A stretch of DNA of 21,584 nucleotides, taken from contig JASEIE010000021.1 in NCBI GenBank assembly GCA_030024065.1, forward strand, positions 1-21,584, read 5' to 3'. Below the pieces are notes generated by a model. It had not been told where the DNA came from. It saw only the letters and a program-made list of their open reading frames with translations, and searched no databases. Of this stretch, positions 13,723 to 21,275 are shown one piece after another (position 1 is the stretch's first letter; every line of letters starts with the position of its first letter). This DNA is from Thermodesulfobacteriota bacterium (GTDB lineage Bacteria; Desulfobacterota; BSN033; UBA1163). The position numbers and the translations under genes are program-made.

Positions 13723-15234
13723 ATGATGGACCACGGAATCTTACCATTTCTTCTCATCGCCCTTCAGCCCGTCAATGTCTTCGTTTGTTTTATCGGTGCG
13801 GTCATTGGCACGTTGGTGGGGGTCCTGCCGGGTTTAGGCCCTGCCGCTGCCATGGCCTTAGTCTTGCCCCTGACCCTGAAGCTTGGCCCAACCGCCGGGC
13901 TGATCATGTTGGCAGGGATATACTATGGGTCGATGTATGGTGGGTCCACCACCTCGATTCTGGTGAATGTTCCCGGAGAACCGGCGAGTGTCGTCACGAC
14001 GTTGGATGGCTATGCAATGGCTCGCAAGGGTCGCGCCGGAGCTGCGCTGGCTATTGCAGCCATCGGATCCTTTGTCGCCGGGACCTTTAGCGTTATTGCG
14101 CTCCAATTATTCGCTCCTCTCCTTGCACGATCTGCCCTCGCCTTTGGGCCTGCCGAATATTTTGCTTTAGCCGCCCTGGGAATCGTCTTATTGTCCAACC
14201 TGACCGGGAAATCCCGCATCAAATCCCTGGTCATGATGATGGTCGGTTTAATGCTTTCTACCATCGGAATGGATCCGATAGGGGGCATTGAACGTTTTTC
14301 CTTCGGTATTGTATCCGCCCAGGGGGGGGTCAGTTTTATTGCCATCACCGCAGGCCTCTTTGGAGTTGCAGAGGTGCTCTCCTTCATGGCCGAAAAGGAG
14401 AAGGAGTTCGACTTAACGCCCGTGAGATTTCGTGAGCTTTATCCCAACCGGGAAGAGATCAAACGTTCTGTGGCGCCAATGGCGCGCGGCTCCGTTTTAG
14501 GTTTTCTGATCGGTCTTTTACCCGGTCCAGCGGCAACGATTGCATCGTTCTCATCCTATGGCCTGGAGCGACGGATTTCCAAGCGCAAAGAGGAGTTCGG
14601 GCGAGGGGCCATCGAGGGGGTGGCTGGCCCTGAGTCAGCGAATAATGCGGCTGCAGGCGGAGCGATGATACCGCTGCTATCCCTGGGGCTGCCTTTCACT
14701 CCAACGACAGCTGTCTTACTGGGCGGGATGCTTCTTCACGGCATCACGCCGGGCCCGTTCCTCATGCGAGATCGGCCGGATGTCTTTTGGGGAGTAATCG
14801 GAAGTTTCTATCTCGGAAATGCGATGCTCCTCATCTTGAATTTGCCCTTAGTGGGGATTTTTGCAAGGATTGTAAGAATTGCCCCCAAATATCTCATGCC
14901 AACCGTACTGGTTTTGTGCGTCATCGGCGCTTATGGGGATAATAGCAACCTTTTTGATGTTTGGGTGATGTTGGGAGCAGGAGTTGTGGGCTACCTCATG
15001 CGCAAATACGATTATGAACCTGCACCGCTTATGGTGGGTTTGGTACTCGGAACGGTCATGGAGAGATCGCTCCGACAGACCTTAATCATCTCCCGGGGTG
15101 ACATCAGCGGTCTTTGGGAGTCACCCATCTCCGCAATCATTCTGCTCATCGCTCTTGTCGCAGCGATTGCGCCGAGTCTGATACGCTATTTAAGGGTAAA
15201 GCTTAGAATCGGGTCAGAAAGATCTCTGCCATAG
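13723..15234 (+). CDS. tctA: Tripartite tricarboxylate transporter large permease TctA
   Basis: 503 residues, strongly hydrophobic, with about 11-12 membrane helices. It shows the TctA signature GTLVGVLPGLGPAAAMALVLPLT (about 29-51), YYGSMYGGSTTSILVNVPGEPASVVTTLDGY, and the second-half counterpart GFLIGLLPGPAATIASFSSY near 265 followed by AAAGGAMIPLLSLGLPFTPTTAVLLGGML. The two LPG-containing segments reflect the internal duplication of the family. It is the main inner-membrane permease, working with TctB and TctC to import a carboxylate. Full length and intact. It is the last gene of the operon: a 517-bp non-coding stretch with repeats follows. SD AGAGAGGT lies about 10 nt upstream of the first of two ATGs. 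Confidence 0.95.
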   Translation: MMDHGILPFLLIALQPVNVFVCFIGAVIGTLVGVLPGLGPAAAMALVLPLTLKLGPTAGLIMLAGIYYGSMYGGSTTSILVNVPGEPASVVTTLDGYAMARKGRAGAALAIAAIGSFVAGTFSVIALQLFAPLLARSALAFGPAEYFALAALGIVLLSNLTGKSRIKSLVMMMVGLMLSTIGMDPIGGIERFSFGIVSAQGGVSFIAITAGLFGVAEVLSFMAEKEKEFDLTPVRFRELYPNREEIKRSVAPMARGSVLGFLIGLLPGPAATIASFSSYGLERRISKRKEEFGRGAIEGVAGPESANNAAAGGAMIPLLSLGLPFTPTTAVLLGGMLLHGITPGPFLMRDRPDVFWGVIGSFYLGNAMLLILNLPLVGIFARIVRIAPKYLMPTVLVLCVIGAYGDNSNLFDVWVMLGAGVVGYLMRKYDYEPAPLMVGLVLGTVMERSLRQTLIISRGDISGLWESPISAIILLIALVAAIAPSLIRYLRVKLRIGSERSLP

Positions 15235-15339
15235 ATTCGCCTGGGATTTCCTTTTTTCCTCAAAACTCTCCCCCCGAAGCCTCGCATGAAAAGGTTTGTT
15301 ATTGACCATCCTTACAATCACTGAAATTTTAATTTAAAC

Positions 15340-15510
15340 GATATCTGGGGGATGTAACCCCTCGGTTATGGGTAATTATTGGTTATGGAGTTATTCCTTT
15401 TTCCCCGTAGCGTCGGCATTTATTGCCGACGGACTCCGCCCTCAATAAATGAGGGCGCTACATATATTATAAAAATCTCCCCCATAACTGAGGGGTTACT
15501 GGGGGATATC
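15340..15510. repeat. 171-bp MITE-like element with inverted ends
   Basis: The left arm TAACCCCTCGGTTATGGG (15,355-15,372) and the right arm (15,481-15,498) are reverse complements with 17 of 18 matches. Each arm is bordered on the outside by GATATC (15,340-15,345 and 15,505-15,510). CTGGGGGAT also occurs in direct orientation at both ends (15,345-15,353 and 15,499-15,507). There is no coding potential inside. Confidence 0.7.
15407..15461. repeat. Three-armed palindrome inside the MITE-like element
   Basis: An outer stem GTAGC/GCTAC (15,407-411 and 457-461) encloses GTCGGCA/TGCCGAC (412-418 and 424-430, loop TTTAT) and GCCCTCA/TGAGGGC (438-444 and 450-456, loop ATAAA), joined by GGACTCC. The two loops are complementary: CATTTATTG (417-425) pairs with CAATAAATG (443-451). 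The unit can therefore fold either as a cloverleaf-like junction or as one long hairpin. Confidence 0.75.
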
Positions 15511-15589
15511 CCTTATGGTGGACATTTGATTAATTTTTGGATATGATGATGAGAAAAATAAATGTAAGGGGTGAAAAGGTAAAGGTTAA

Positions 15590-15628
15590 CCTGCCTACCC
15601 TGCCTACCGGCAGGCAGGCGCAGGCAGG
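15590..15628. repeat. CCTGCC palindromic repeat, copy 2 (expanded)
   Basis: CCTGCCTAC occurs twice (15,590-598 and 599-607), followed by CGG, CAGGCAGG (611-618), CG and CAGGCAGG (621-628). Its 20-bp core at 15,599-15,618 is the exact reverse complement of the repeat at 5698-5717. The extra half-units look like slippage or nested expansion of the same palindrome. Confidence 0.8.
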
Positions 15629-15751
15629 GATGCCCGGTTCGTTAGAGGGTTAAGGTTTTGGTGTTTAAGAATTATTAGACGTAACCCTTTGACTTTGTAC
15701 CAAACGGGCTTCGTAGCCATAACCTAAAAACCTTTCATTTTAGGATATCCG

Positions 15752-16525
15752 ATGAAGATCGCTATCTCGGGAAAGGGTGGGGTTGGGAAGACAACGCTTG
15801 CAGGAGTGATAGCCCGCATTCTATCTGAGGAGGGAAGAAAAGTTCTTGCCATCGATGCCGATCCGGATTCCAACCTGGCCTCTGCCATCGGGCTTCCAAA
15901 GGAGTCTTTATCCAAACTCTCTCCCATTGCTTCGATGACACCCCTGATCGAAGAGAGGACAGGGGCGAAGAAGGGAACCTATGGCTCGATGTTCAAGCTC
16001 AACCCAAAAGTGGACGATCTTCCTGATGAGCTGGGGGTGACCTATCAAGGAGTGAAACTCCTTCTCCTGGGCAGCATCCCGCAGGGAGGCGGAGGTTGCT
16101 TCTGTCCTGAAAATATCCTTCTGAAGAATCTGGTTCAACATCTTCTTGTCCGGCGGGAAGAAGCCCTCATCATCGATATGGAGGCGGGGCTGGAACACCT
16201 TGGAAGAGGAAGCACAGGATATGTGGATGGTCTCATCATCGTTGTCGAACCCGGACAGAGGGCGATTAACACAGCCAGGCAGATCAAAAAACTGGCAGAG
16301 GATTTGAAGATTAAGAATGTGATGATCGTTGGGAATAAGATTCATTCCGATGATGATAGAAGGATGATTGAGGAGAACCTTTCCGATTTTCCGGTTCTGG
16401 GCCATATGAGTTTTAACCCGAAGATCGTGCAATCAGACCGGGAGGGAAAGTCTCCTTATGACATGGACGATAAGATAAAAGAAGAGGTGAAAACCATCCT
16501 CAAAGAATTGGAGAAGAGTATCTAA
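15752..16525 (+). CDS. cooC: CooC-family ATPase, CO dehydrogenase maturation factor
   Basis: 257 residues of the SIMIBI/MinD-type class. The deviant Walker A GKGGVGKTT spans 7-15, IDADPDSNL follows at about 35-43, and the CooC-specific CFC motif (Cys116, Cys118 in GGGGCFCPEN) forms the dimer-bridging metal site. IIDMEAGLEHLGRG matches the Walker B-like switch of CooC, and VVEPGQRAINTARQI is typical. CooC dimers load nickel into the C-cluster of CO dehydrogenase or CODH/acetyl-CoA synthase in the cytoplasm. SD AGGA lies 6 nt before the ATG. No CODH structural gene is in the window, so it is an orphan here, probably serving a CODH/ACS encoded elsewhere. AcsF-type naming is an alternative. Confidence 0.9.
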   Translation: MKIAISGKGGVGKTTLAGVIARILSEEGRKVLAIDADPDSNLASAIGLPKESLSKLSPIASMTPLIEERTGAKKGTYGSMFKLNPKVDDLPDELGVTYQGVKLLLLGSIPQGGGGCFCPENILLKNLVQHLLVRREEALIIDMEAGLEHLGRGSTGYVDGLIIVVEPGQRAINTARQIKKLAEDLKIKNVMIVGNKIHSDDDRRMIEENLSDFPVLGHMSFNPKIVQSDREGKSPYDMDDKIKEEVKTILKELEKSI

Positions 16526-16526
16526 T

Positions 16527-16614
16527 CATATGGAATGATGGAATAATGGGTATGAAATTGAACAGAAAAGATCTTTTGTTCTATCGCACAACATTCCAAT
16601 ATTCCATTATTCCA
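16527..16614. repeat. ATTCCA-type repeat with 11-bp inverted arms
   Basis: TGGAATAATGG (16,539-16,549) and CCATTATTCCA (16,604-16,614) are perfect inverted arms separated by 54 bases. Neighbouring GGAATGATGGAAT and ATTCCAATATTCC extend the theme imperfectly. The left arm resembles the motif next to the epimerase stop at 3321-3350. It occupies most of the 124-bp gap before the acyltransferase gene. Confidence 0.5.
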
Positions 16615-16649
16615 ATCTTCCTATTGCTGAGCAAAGGGAAGCGAAGCTG

Positions 16650-17363
16650 ATGGTTCGTACAATTTTTGTTTGGTCTTGCATCGTCATCGCCACACTCATT
16701 TTGGCTATTTTTTCCCTCATCACTTATCCCCTTGACCGGAAAGGGAAGGTGATCCATTATTATGCCCGCCTTTGGGGAAGGATTGCCCTCCTGGCGAACC
16801 GGGTGAAGGTGAGGGTCGAGGGACTGGAGAATATTGAAGGGAAGGGGCCCTTCATCTTTATGTCTAACCATCAGGGGAGTTACGATATTTTTGTTCTTCT
16901 CGGCCATCTTCCATTCCAGTTCAAGTGGCTGGCCAAGAAGGAACTCTTTTCCATCCCTCTTTTCGGCTGGGCAATGGCTGCGGCTGGCTACATCAGCCTC
17001 GATCGGAAAGGGACACGGGAGACAGTGGAGGCGATGAATCAAGCCGCCCGGAGGATTCAAGAAGGGATGTCGGTGGTCATCTTTCCGGAAGGGTCGAGGA
17101 GCCCGGATGGTTCGATCCAGCCTTTTAAAAAGGGAGGGTTCACCCTGGCCATCAAAGCGAAAGTGCCGATCATTCCGATTGCGATTAACGGAAGTCGTGA
17201 GATCATGCCAAAAGACCGATTGATCGCCTCCGCCGGAGAGATCCGAATAAGGATGGGGATCCCTATCGAGACTCAGAGCTCTTCGTTAAAGGATAGAATG
17301 ATCTTAATGGATAAGGTGAAAGAAGCGATTTCAAAAAATGTTGAATTGATCTCTAAAGGGTAA
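16650..17363 (+). CDS. 1-acyl-sn-glycerol-3-phosphate acyltransferase (PlsC family)
   Basis: 237 residues with an N-terminal membrane anchor (about 5-25). The four acyltransferase blocks are present: NHQGSYD with the catalytic HX4D pair His74/Asp79, a K-E-L-F-S-I-P-L-F-G block near 97-106, FPEGSRS (145-151) for glycerol-phosphate binding, and VPIIPIAINGSRE near 172-184. The enzyme acylates lysophosphatidic acid at the inner membrane in phospholipid synthesis. Length is normal. The start is followed at once by the hydrophobic anchor; SD support (AAAGGGA) is modest. ftsK begins 12 nt after its stop, so the two are probably co-transcribed. Another lysophospholipid acyltransferase specificity cannot be excluded. 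Confidence 0.93.
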   Translation: MVRTIFVWSCIVIATLILAIFSLITYPLDRKGKVIHYYARLWGRIALLANRVKVRVEGLENIEGKGPFIFMSNHQGSYDIFVLLGHLPFQFKWLAKKELFSIPLFGWAMAAAGYISLDRKGTRETVEAMNQAARRIQEGMSVVIFPEGSRSPDGSIQPFKKGGFTLAIKAKVPIIPIAINGSREIMPKDRLIASAGEIRIRMGIPIETQSSSLKDRMILMDKVKEAISKNVELISKG

Positions 17364-17375
17364 ACAGGAGATGTC

Positions 17376-19607
17376 GTGATCGAGGACTCCATCAAAGAGA
17401 AGCTAAAACGAGAGATCATCGGGATTTTACTTTTCGCCATAGCCATCTTCCTTTTTCTCAGTCTGGTCTCTTATGATCCCGTAGACCCATCCCTTTTTTC
17501 CTACTCTTCTTCAAGGGTGAAGGAGATCCACAACTGGATGGGAATTGTAGGCGCCTATGTTTCAGGCCTCCTCTTCCAGGGATTCGGGTTCCCTTCCTTT
17601 CTCGTTCCATTTGCCCTCGGGCTCTATGCCTTCAGTTTCATCCTTCGCTGGGAATGGAAGTATCCTCTGATAAAGTTAGCAGGATGGTTGGTCATTCTTC
17701 TGACAACATCTGCTCTGTTCAGTTTATGGATGAAACCCCTCCGGATTTATAGCCAGGATCTCTTGGTGGGAGGATTTATCGGCGAGATCCTGGCAAGAAA
17801 TCTCGTCCGATACTTCAATCTTCCGGGAGCCACTATCGTTTTCATCGTGATCTTGATTCTCGGTTTTGTTCTGGGGACAGGGATTTCCTTCATTGCCATT
17901 GTCCGGCGTCTGGGAAGAGGTGTGGAGCAACTCGTTGAGAAGGTCGGAACACTGAAGATGGTCAGGAAGGAACGTGCCAAGAGAGAAAAGAAGTTGGCGA
18001 AACAGAAGCAGGAGAAAATCGTAGAAAAGGGGGTTGCTCCTCCCCTGGTGGTGGAACACCCCCAACCTTTTAGCAAACGGAAGGAGGTTATGGAACAGGA
18101 GGCCTTCGAATTTTTAGAACAAAAACAGGCCTTTCAGCTTCCCCCCATCTCTCTCCTGGAAGCCGGGGTGGAGAAGAGACAGAAGATCGACCGGGACAGC
18201 CTAATCATGAACTCCCGTATTTTAGAGAAGAAGCTGCTGGATTATGGCGTGGAGGGAAAGGTGGTCGAGGTCAGACCCGGTCCGGTGATCACGGTCTATG
18301 AATTTGAACCGGCCCCCGGAGTGAAGGTCAGCCGGATTGTGAATCTGGCCGATGATCTGGCGCTGGCGTTGAGCGCCATCTCTATCCGTATTGTCGCCCC
18401 CATTCCTGGCAAGGCCGTGGTGGGAATCGAGGTTCCGAACGCTAACCGGGAGACGGTCTATCTCAAAGAGATTATCGATTCGAATCCTTTCCGGACCTCC
18501 AAATCGAAACTCTCCTTCGGGCTGGGTAAGGATATTTCCGGAGAACCCTTCATTGTCGATCTTGCCAGAATGCCCCATCTTCTGGTCGCCGGATCGACCG
18601 GGTCCGGAAAGAGCGTCTCCATCAATTCAATGATCTGCAGTATTCTCTTCAAAGCCTCTCCGGAGGAAGTTCGGTTCCTCATGATCGACCCGAAAATGCT
18701 GGAGCTTTCCGATTATGAAGGCATTCCCCATCTGCTTCTCCCGGTTGTCACCAACCCCAGGAAGGCAGCCATTGCCCTCAAATGGCTGGTGAATGAGATG
18801 GAGCGAAGATATACGGTCCTGGCTGAGAAAGCGGTGAGAAACATCGAGCATTACCATCAGAGAATGGAAAAGGAGATGAGGGAAAAGGGGAAGGTCTATA
18901 AACGGAAAGGGGATACTCTGGAGGGAAATGAGGAAAAAGCGCCGGAAAGGATGGAGAAGCTCCCTTATATCGCGGTGGTGATTGATGAACTGGCTGACCT
19001 GATGATGACTTCGTCGAAAGAGGTGGAGGAATCGATCACGCGGCTTGCCCAGATGGCCAGGGCTGTGGGCATTCATCTTTTACTGGCCACTCAACGGCCT
19101 TCCGTGGATGTGCTCACTGGAATCATCAAAGCCAACTTTCCTGCTCGAGTTTCCTTTCAGGTCACCTCAAAGGTCGATTCCCGGACCATCCTGGACAGCA
19201 TCGGTGCGGAGCATCTCTTAGGAGCAGGGGATATGCTCTTCCTTCCCCCGGGCAGCTCCAAACTGATTCGCCTCCATGGGGCTTTCGTTTCCAGCGCAGA
19301 GATTAAGCAGGTGGTGGAATTTTTGAAAAAACAAGAAAACCCTGTCTACGATCCATCCATCCTACAGGAGGCGAAGAAGGAGAAGGAGGCCTCCGGCGAA
19401 GTTGACGAGTATGATGAGAAGTATGATGAAGCCCTTGCCTTTGTGGCGGAGACCGGACAGGCTTCGATCTCTCTCATCCAGAGACGATTTCGAATCGGTT
19501 ATAACCGGGCAGCCCGCATCATCGAAAAGATGGAAGAAGAAGGGGTCGTGGGCCCCTCTGACGGGGTCAAGCCGAGGGAGATATTGGTTAAAAAGATTGA
19601 GAGATGA
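17376..19607 (+). CDS. ftsK: DNA translocase FtsK
   Basis: 743 residues. Four or more membrane helices occupy about 15-180, then a short charged Lys/Glu linker (about 195-235) and the alpha-beta motor: SLIMNSRILEKKLLDYGVEGKV, Walker A AGSTGSGKS (405-413), Walker B VVIDELADLMM (about 534-544), ATQRPSVDVLTGIIKANFPARVSFQV. The C-terminal gamma winged helix reads AFVAETGQASISLIQRRFRIGYNRAARIIEKME. FtsK pumps DNA at the division septum and activates XerCD dimer resolution at dif; the gamma domain reads KOPS. The linker is short, as in SpoIIIE-sized members. The start is GTG with SD AGGAG 5 nt upstream; the ATG at 17,371 is in another frame and stops after two codons. Confidence 0.96.
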   Translation: MIEDSIKEKLKREIIGILLFAIAIFLFLSLVSYDPVDPSLFSYSSSRVKEIHNWMGIVGAYVSGLLFQGFGFPSFLVPFALGLYAFSFILRWEWKYPLIKLAGWLVILLTTSALFSLWMKPLRIYSQDLLVGGFIGEILARNLVRYFNLPGATIVFIVILILGFVLGTGISFIAIVRRLGRGVEQLVEKVGTLKMVRKERAKREKKLAKQKQEKIVEKGVAPPLVVEHPQPFSKRKEVMEQEAFEFLEQKQAFQLPPISLLEAGVEKRQKIDRDSLIMNSRILEKKLLDYGVEGKVVEVRPGPVITVYEFEPAPGVKVSRIVNLADDLALALSAISIRIVAPIPGKAVVGIEVPNANRETVYLKEIIDSNPFRTSKSKLSFGLGKDISGEPFIVDLARMPHLLVAGSTGSGKSVSINSMICSILFKASPEEVRFLMIDPKMLELSDYEGIPHLLLPVVTNPRKAAIALKWLVNEMERRYTVLAEKAVRNIEHYHQRMEKEMREKGKVYKRKGDTLEGNEEKAPERMEKLPYIAVVIDELADLMMTSSKEVEESITRLAQMARAVGIHLLLATQRPSVDVLTGIIKANFPARVSFQVTSKVDSRTILDSIGAEHLLGAGDMLFLPPGSSKLIRLHGAFVSSAEIKQVVEFLKKQENPVYDPSILQEAKKEKEASGEVDEYDEKYDEALAFVAETGQASISLIQRRFRIGYNRAARIIEKMEEEGVVGPSDGVKPREILVKKIER

Positions 19608-19617
19608 GGAGGATCGT

Positions 19618-20307
19618 GTGAAAAACATTTCCCTGTTGATCTGCTTTGCCCTTTTTCTTTTCGGAGTGGCCTTCCATTGCCCGGCCACCGGAGCAACCGA
19701 CACAAACATTCTTGCGGAGATCCAGAGCCGTTATGAGAAGACAAATGACTTTGAAGCCGGATTTTTGCAGGAGTACATCGGCAAGGTGATGAGACAGTCC
19801 CAGAAAGGGGAAGGGAAGGTCTTCTTCAAGAAGAAGGGAATGATGCGCTGGGACTATAAAGTTCCCAATCAGAAGATCATCTCGAATGGTCAGACCGTCT
19901 GGATTTATCAACCCGATGAAAATCAGGCGGTTGAATACAATGCTGAAAGAATGATCAAGGAATTTGGTTTCCTGGTTGGAGAGGGAGATCTGAGACGGGA
20001 TTTCAAACTGTTAAGCATCAATGAGTCTCCCTCCCAAAGGGAAGACCACATCGTTTTAGAAATGACCCCAAAGGAATTCCACCCCGCCGTATCCAAGCTG
20101 TCACTGACCGTCGACAAAAAAACTTATTTCATCGTTCAAGTGGATGTCTTCGATGGTCTGGGAAATGTGACACGGACCCGTTTTATGGATATCAGAACGA
20201 ATATTAACCTCTCCAGTTCCTTCTTCCAATTCAAAGTTCCACCCGGGACAGAGGTCATCAAGATGCAGGATTCTTCTCCTGGTGGAAAAGAATCCCAGAA
20301 AAAATAG
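19618..20307 (+). CDS. lolA: Outer-membrane lipoprotein carrier protein LolA
   Basis: 229 residues from a GTG start with SD GAGGAGG 5 nt upstream, 10 nt after ftsK. The frame extends further upstream inside ftsK, but that part is not a signal peptide, whereas MKNISLLICFALFLFGVAFH then CPATGA is. The mature part follows the LolA pattern: IQSRYEKTNDFEAGFLQEY, GKVFFKKKGMMRWDYKVPNQKIISNGQTVWIYQPDENQ and the C-terminal MDIRTNINLSSSFFQFKVPPGTEVIK. LolA carries lipoproteins across the periplasm from LolCDE to the outer membrane, which points to a Gram-negative envelope. ftsK-lolA order is conserved in many proteobacteria. Confidence 0.93.
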   Translation: MKNISLLICFALFLFGVAFHCPATGATDTNILAEIQSRYEKTNDFEAGFLQEYIGKVMRQSQKGEGKVFFKKKGMMRWDYKVPNQKIISNGQTVWIYQPDENQAVEYNAERMIKEFGFLVGEGDLRRDFKLLSINESPSQREDHIVLEMTPKEFHPAVSKLSLTVDKKTYFIVQVDVFDGLGNVTRTRFMDIRTNINLSSSFFQFKVPPGTEVIKMQDSSPGGKESQKK

Positions 20308-20311
20308 AAGA

Positions 20312-21136
20312 ATGCCGCTCTTCAAGACCCACGCCATTGTCATCCGCTCCCTCAATTACGGAGAGTCGGATAAGATCATCACCTTCTTCACCAGAGATTT
20401 CGGAAAACTGAAGGGAATTGCAAAGGGAGCAAGAAGAAGCAAAAAACGGTTTCAAAATGCCCTGGGCCTCTTTTCCCACCTCCGGCTCATCTTTTTCGAT
20501 CGGGAGGGAATGGGACTGGCGAGGGCGGAGAGTGGCGACCTCCTCCACGCCTTCCCCAAAATTAGAGAGGACCTGAAAAAGATCTATTACGGAAACTACT
20601 ATCTGGAATTGGTAAACGAGATGGCAGGGGAAAGGGAGGCGAATCCGGAGGCATTCGATCTCCTTCTTTCTTTCTTATTTAATCTTGAAAACGCAGAGCC
20701 AAGGGAAGAACAGGTGAGAATGTTTGAAATCCGGATGCTCTCCCTCTACGGGTACCGTCCTCACCTGATCCGGTGTGACCTGTGCAAGCGAAGCTGGGAT
20801 GATCTGAAAGGGGTTCCCATGGCCTTCTTCTCCCTTGAAAAAGGGACGCTGGTTTGCGATAGATGTTCGAAAGTGTGGGAGGATCTCATCCCTCTCTCCC
20901 TGGGAACGGCCCGGTTAATCGACCGGATCTCCCAGATGGAATTGGCAAAGCTCAACACGCTCAGGTTTACCCTTCAGGCCCTGTCAGAAAGTCGGGAACT
21001 GCTTCCCAGATTCATCATGCATCAAACGGGGAAAGAGTTGAAGTCATTAAAGGCATTGAGGACAATTCGTCAAAGCTCACCTTCACCCTCCTCCTCCTGG
21101 ACAGGGGAGGGGGTGGGCGGGGGTGAGGGCAGTTGA
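20312..21136 (+). CDS. recO: DNA repair protein RecO
   Basis: 274 residues from ATG 20,312, 4 nt after lolA. An upstream in-frame GTG at 20,282 would add ten residues inside lolA; MPLFKTHAIVIRSLNYGESDKIITFFTRDFG is the standard RecO start (OB fold). The helical part includes YYLELVNEM and FEIRMLSLYGYRPHLIRC. The zinc site is Cys155/Cys158 and Cys182/Cys185. RecO anneals SSB-coated strands and helps load RecA with RecR in gap repair. The last 20 residues (SSPSPSSSWTGEGVGGGEGS) are low-complexity and encoded by a GC-rich inverted repeat, so the native C-terminus has probably been replaced or extended. Confidence 0.93.
   Translation: MPLFKTHAIVIRSLNYGESDKIITFFTRDFGKLKGIAKGARRSKKRFQNALGLFSHLRLIFFDREGMGLARAESGDLLHAFPKIREDLKKIYYGNYYLELVNEMAGEREANPEAFDLLLSFLFNLENAEPREEQVRMFEIRMLSLYGYRPHLIRCDLCKRSWDDLKGVPMAFFSLEKGTLVCDRCSKVWEDLIPLSLGTARLIDRISQMELAKLNTLRFTLQALSESRELLPRFIMHQTGKELKSLKALRTIRQSSPSPSSSWTGEGVGGGEGS
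21077..21127. repeat. GC-skewed imperfect inverted repeat overlapping the recO 3' end
   Basis: Outer arms CTCACC (21,077-21,082) and GGTGAG (21,122-21,127) enclose a C-rich half (CCCTCCTCCTCC) and a G-rich half (GGGGAGGGGGTGGGCGGGGG) that pair imperfectly around GGACA. It is read through as the Ser/Pro- and Gly-rich RecO tail, and resembles the CCCTCCCC/GGGAGGGG hairpin after tctC. Confidence 0.6.
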
Positions 21137-21202
21137 CAAAGAAGAGTTGAAAGTGCTAAACCCTACTCCGTTAGTTAGGAAATAGCATAGGGCATAGCCT
21201 TT

Positions 21203-21230
21203 TGGCAAATGGCAAATGGCAAATGGCAAA
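21203..21230. repeat. Four-copy 7-bp tandem repeat (TGGCAAA)
   Basis: TGGCAAA is repeated four times without error, then TGGATAAA. A few bases later CTATTAGC occurs twice (21,240-247 and 254-261) and TAGCT-ATA-AGCTA forms a small hairpin. This is the recO-glyQ gap; no clear promoter is seen. Confidence 0.9.
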
Positions 21231-21275
21231 TGGATAAACCTATTAGCTATAAGCTATTAGCCAATAACGGGAGAG

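Larger units (their letters stand above)
15235..15751. other. Gene-free 517-bp interval
   Basis: No open frame of interest lies here. From left to right it holds about 105 bp of plain AT-rich sequence, the inverted-end element at 15,340-15,510 with its inner three-armed palindrome, about 80 bp of AT-rich spacer, the CCTGCC palindromic repeat at 15,590-15,628, and the leader of the cooC-like gene. In that leader TTGACT (15,689-15,694) could be a -35 box, but no convincing -10 follows. No clear intrinsic terminator for the transporter operon is visible. Confidence 0.7.

Noticed and set aside
15407..15461. tRNA-like cloverleaf
   Set aside because: It has only two inner arms with AT loops, no T-loop consensus, no anticodon-type loop and no CCA end.
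15689..15717. Sigma-70 promoter for the cooC-like gene
   Set aside because: TTGACT is present but no acceptable -10 hexamer lies 16-18 bp downstream.
21203..21230. CRISPR-like array
   Set aside because: The units are 7 bp and directly abutting, with no spacers and no cas genes.
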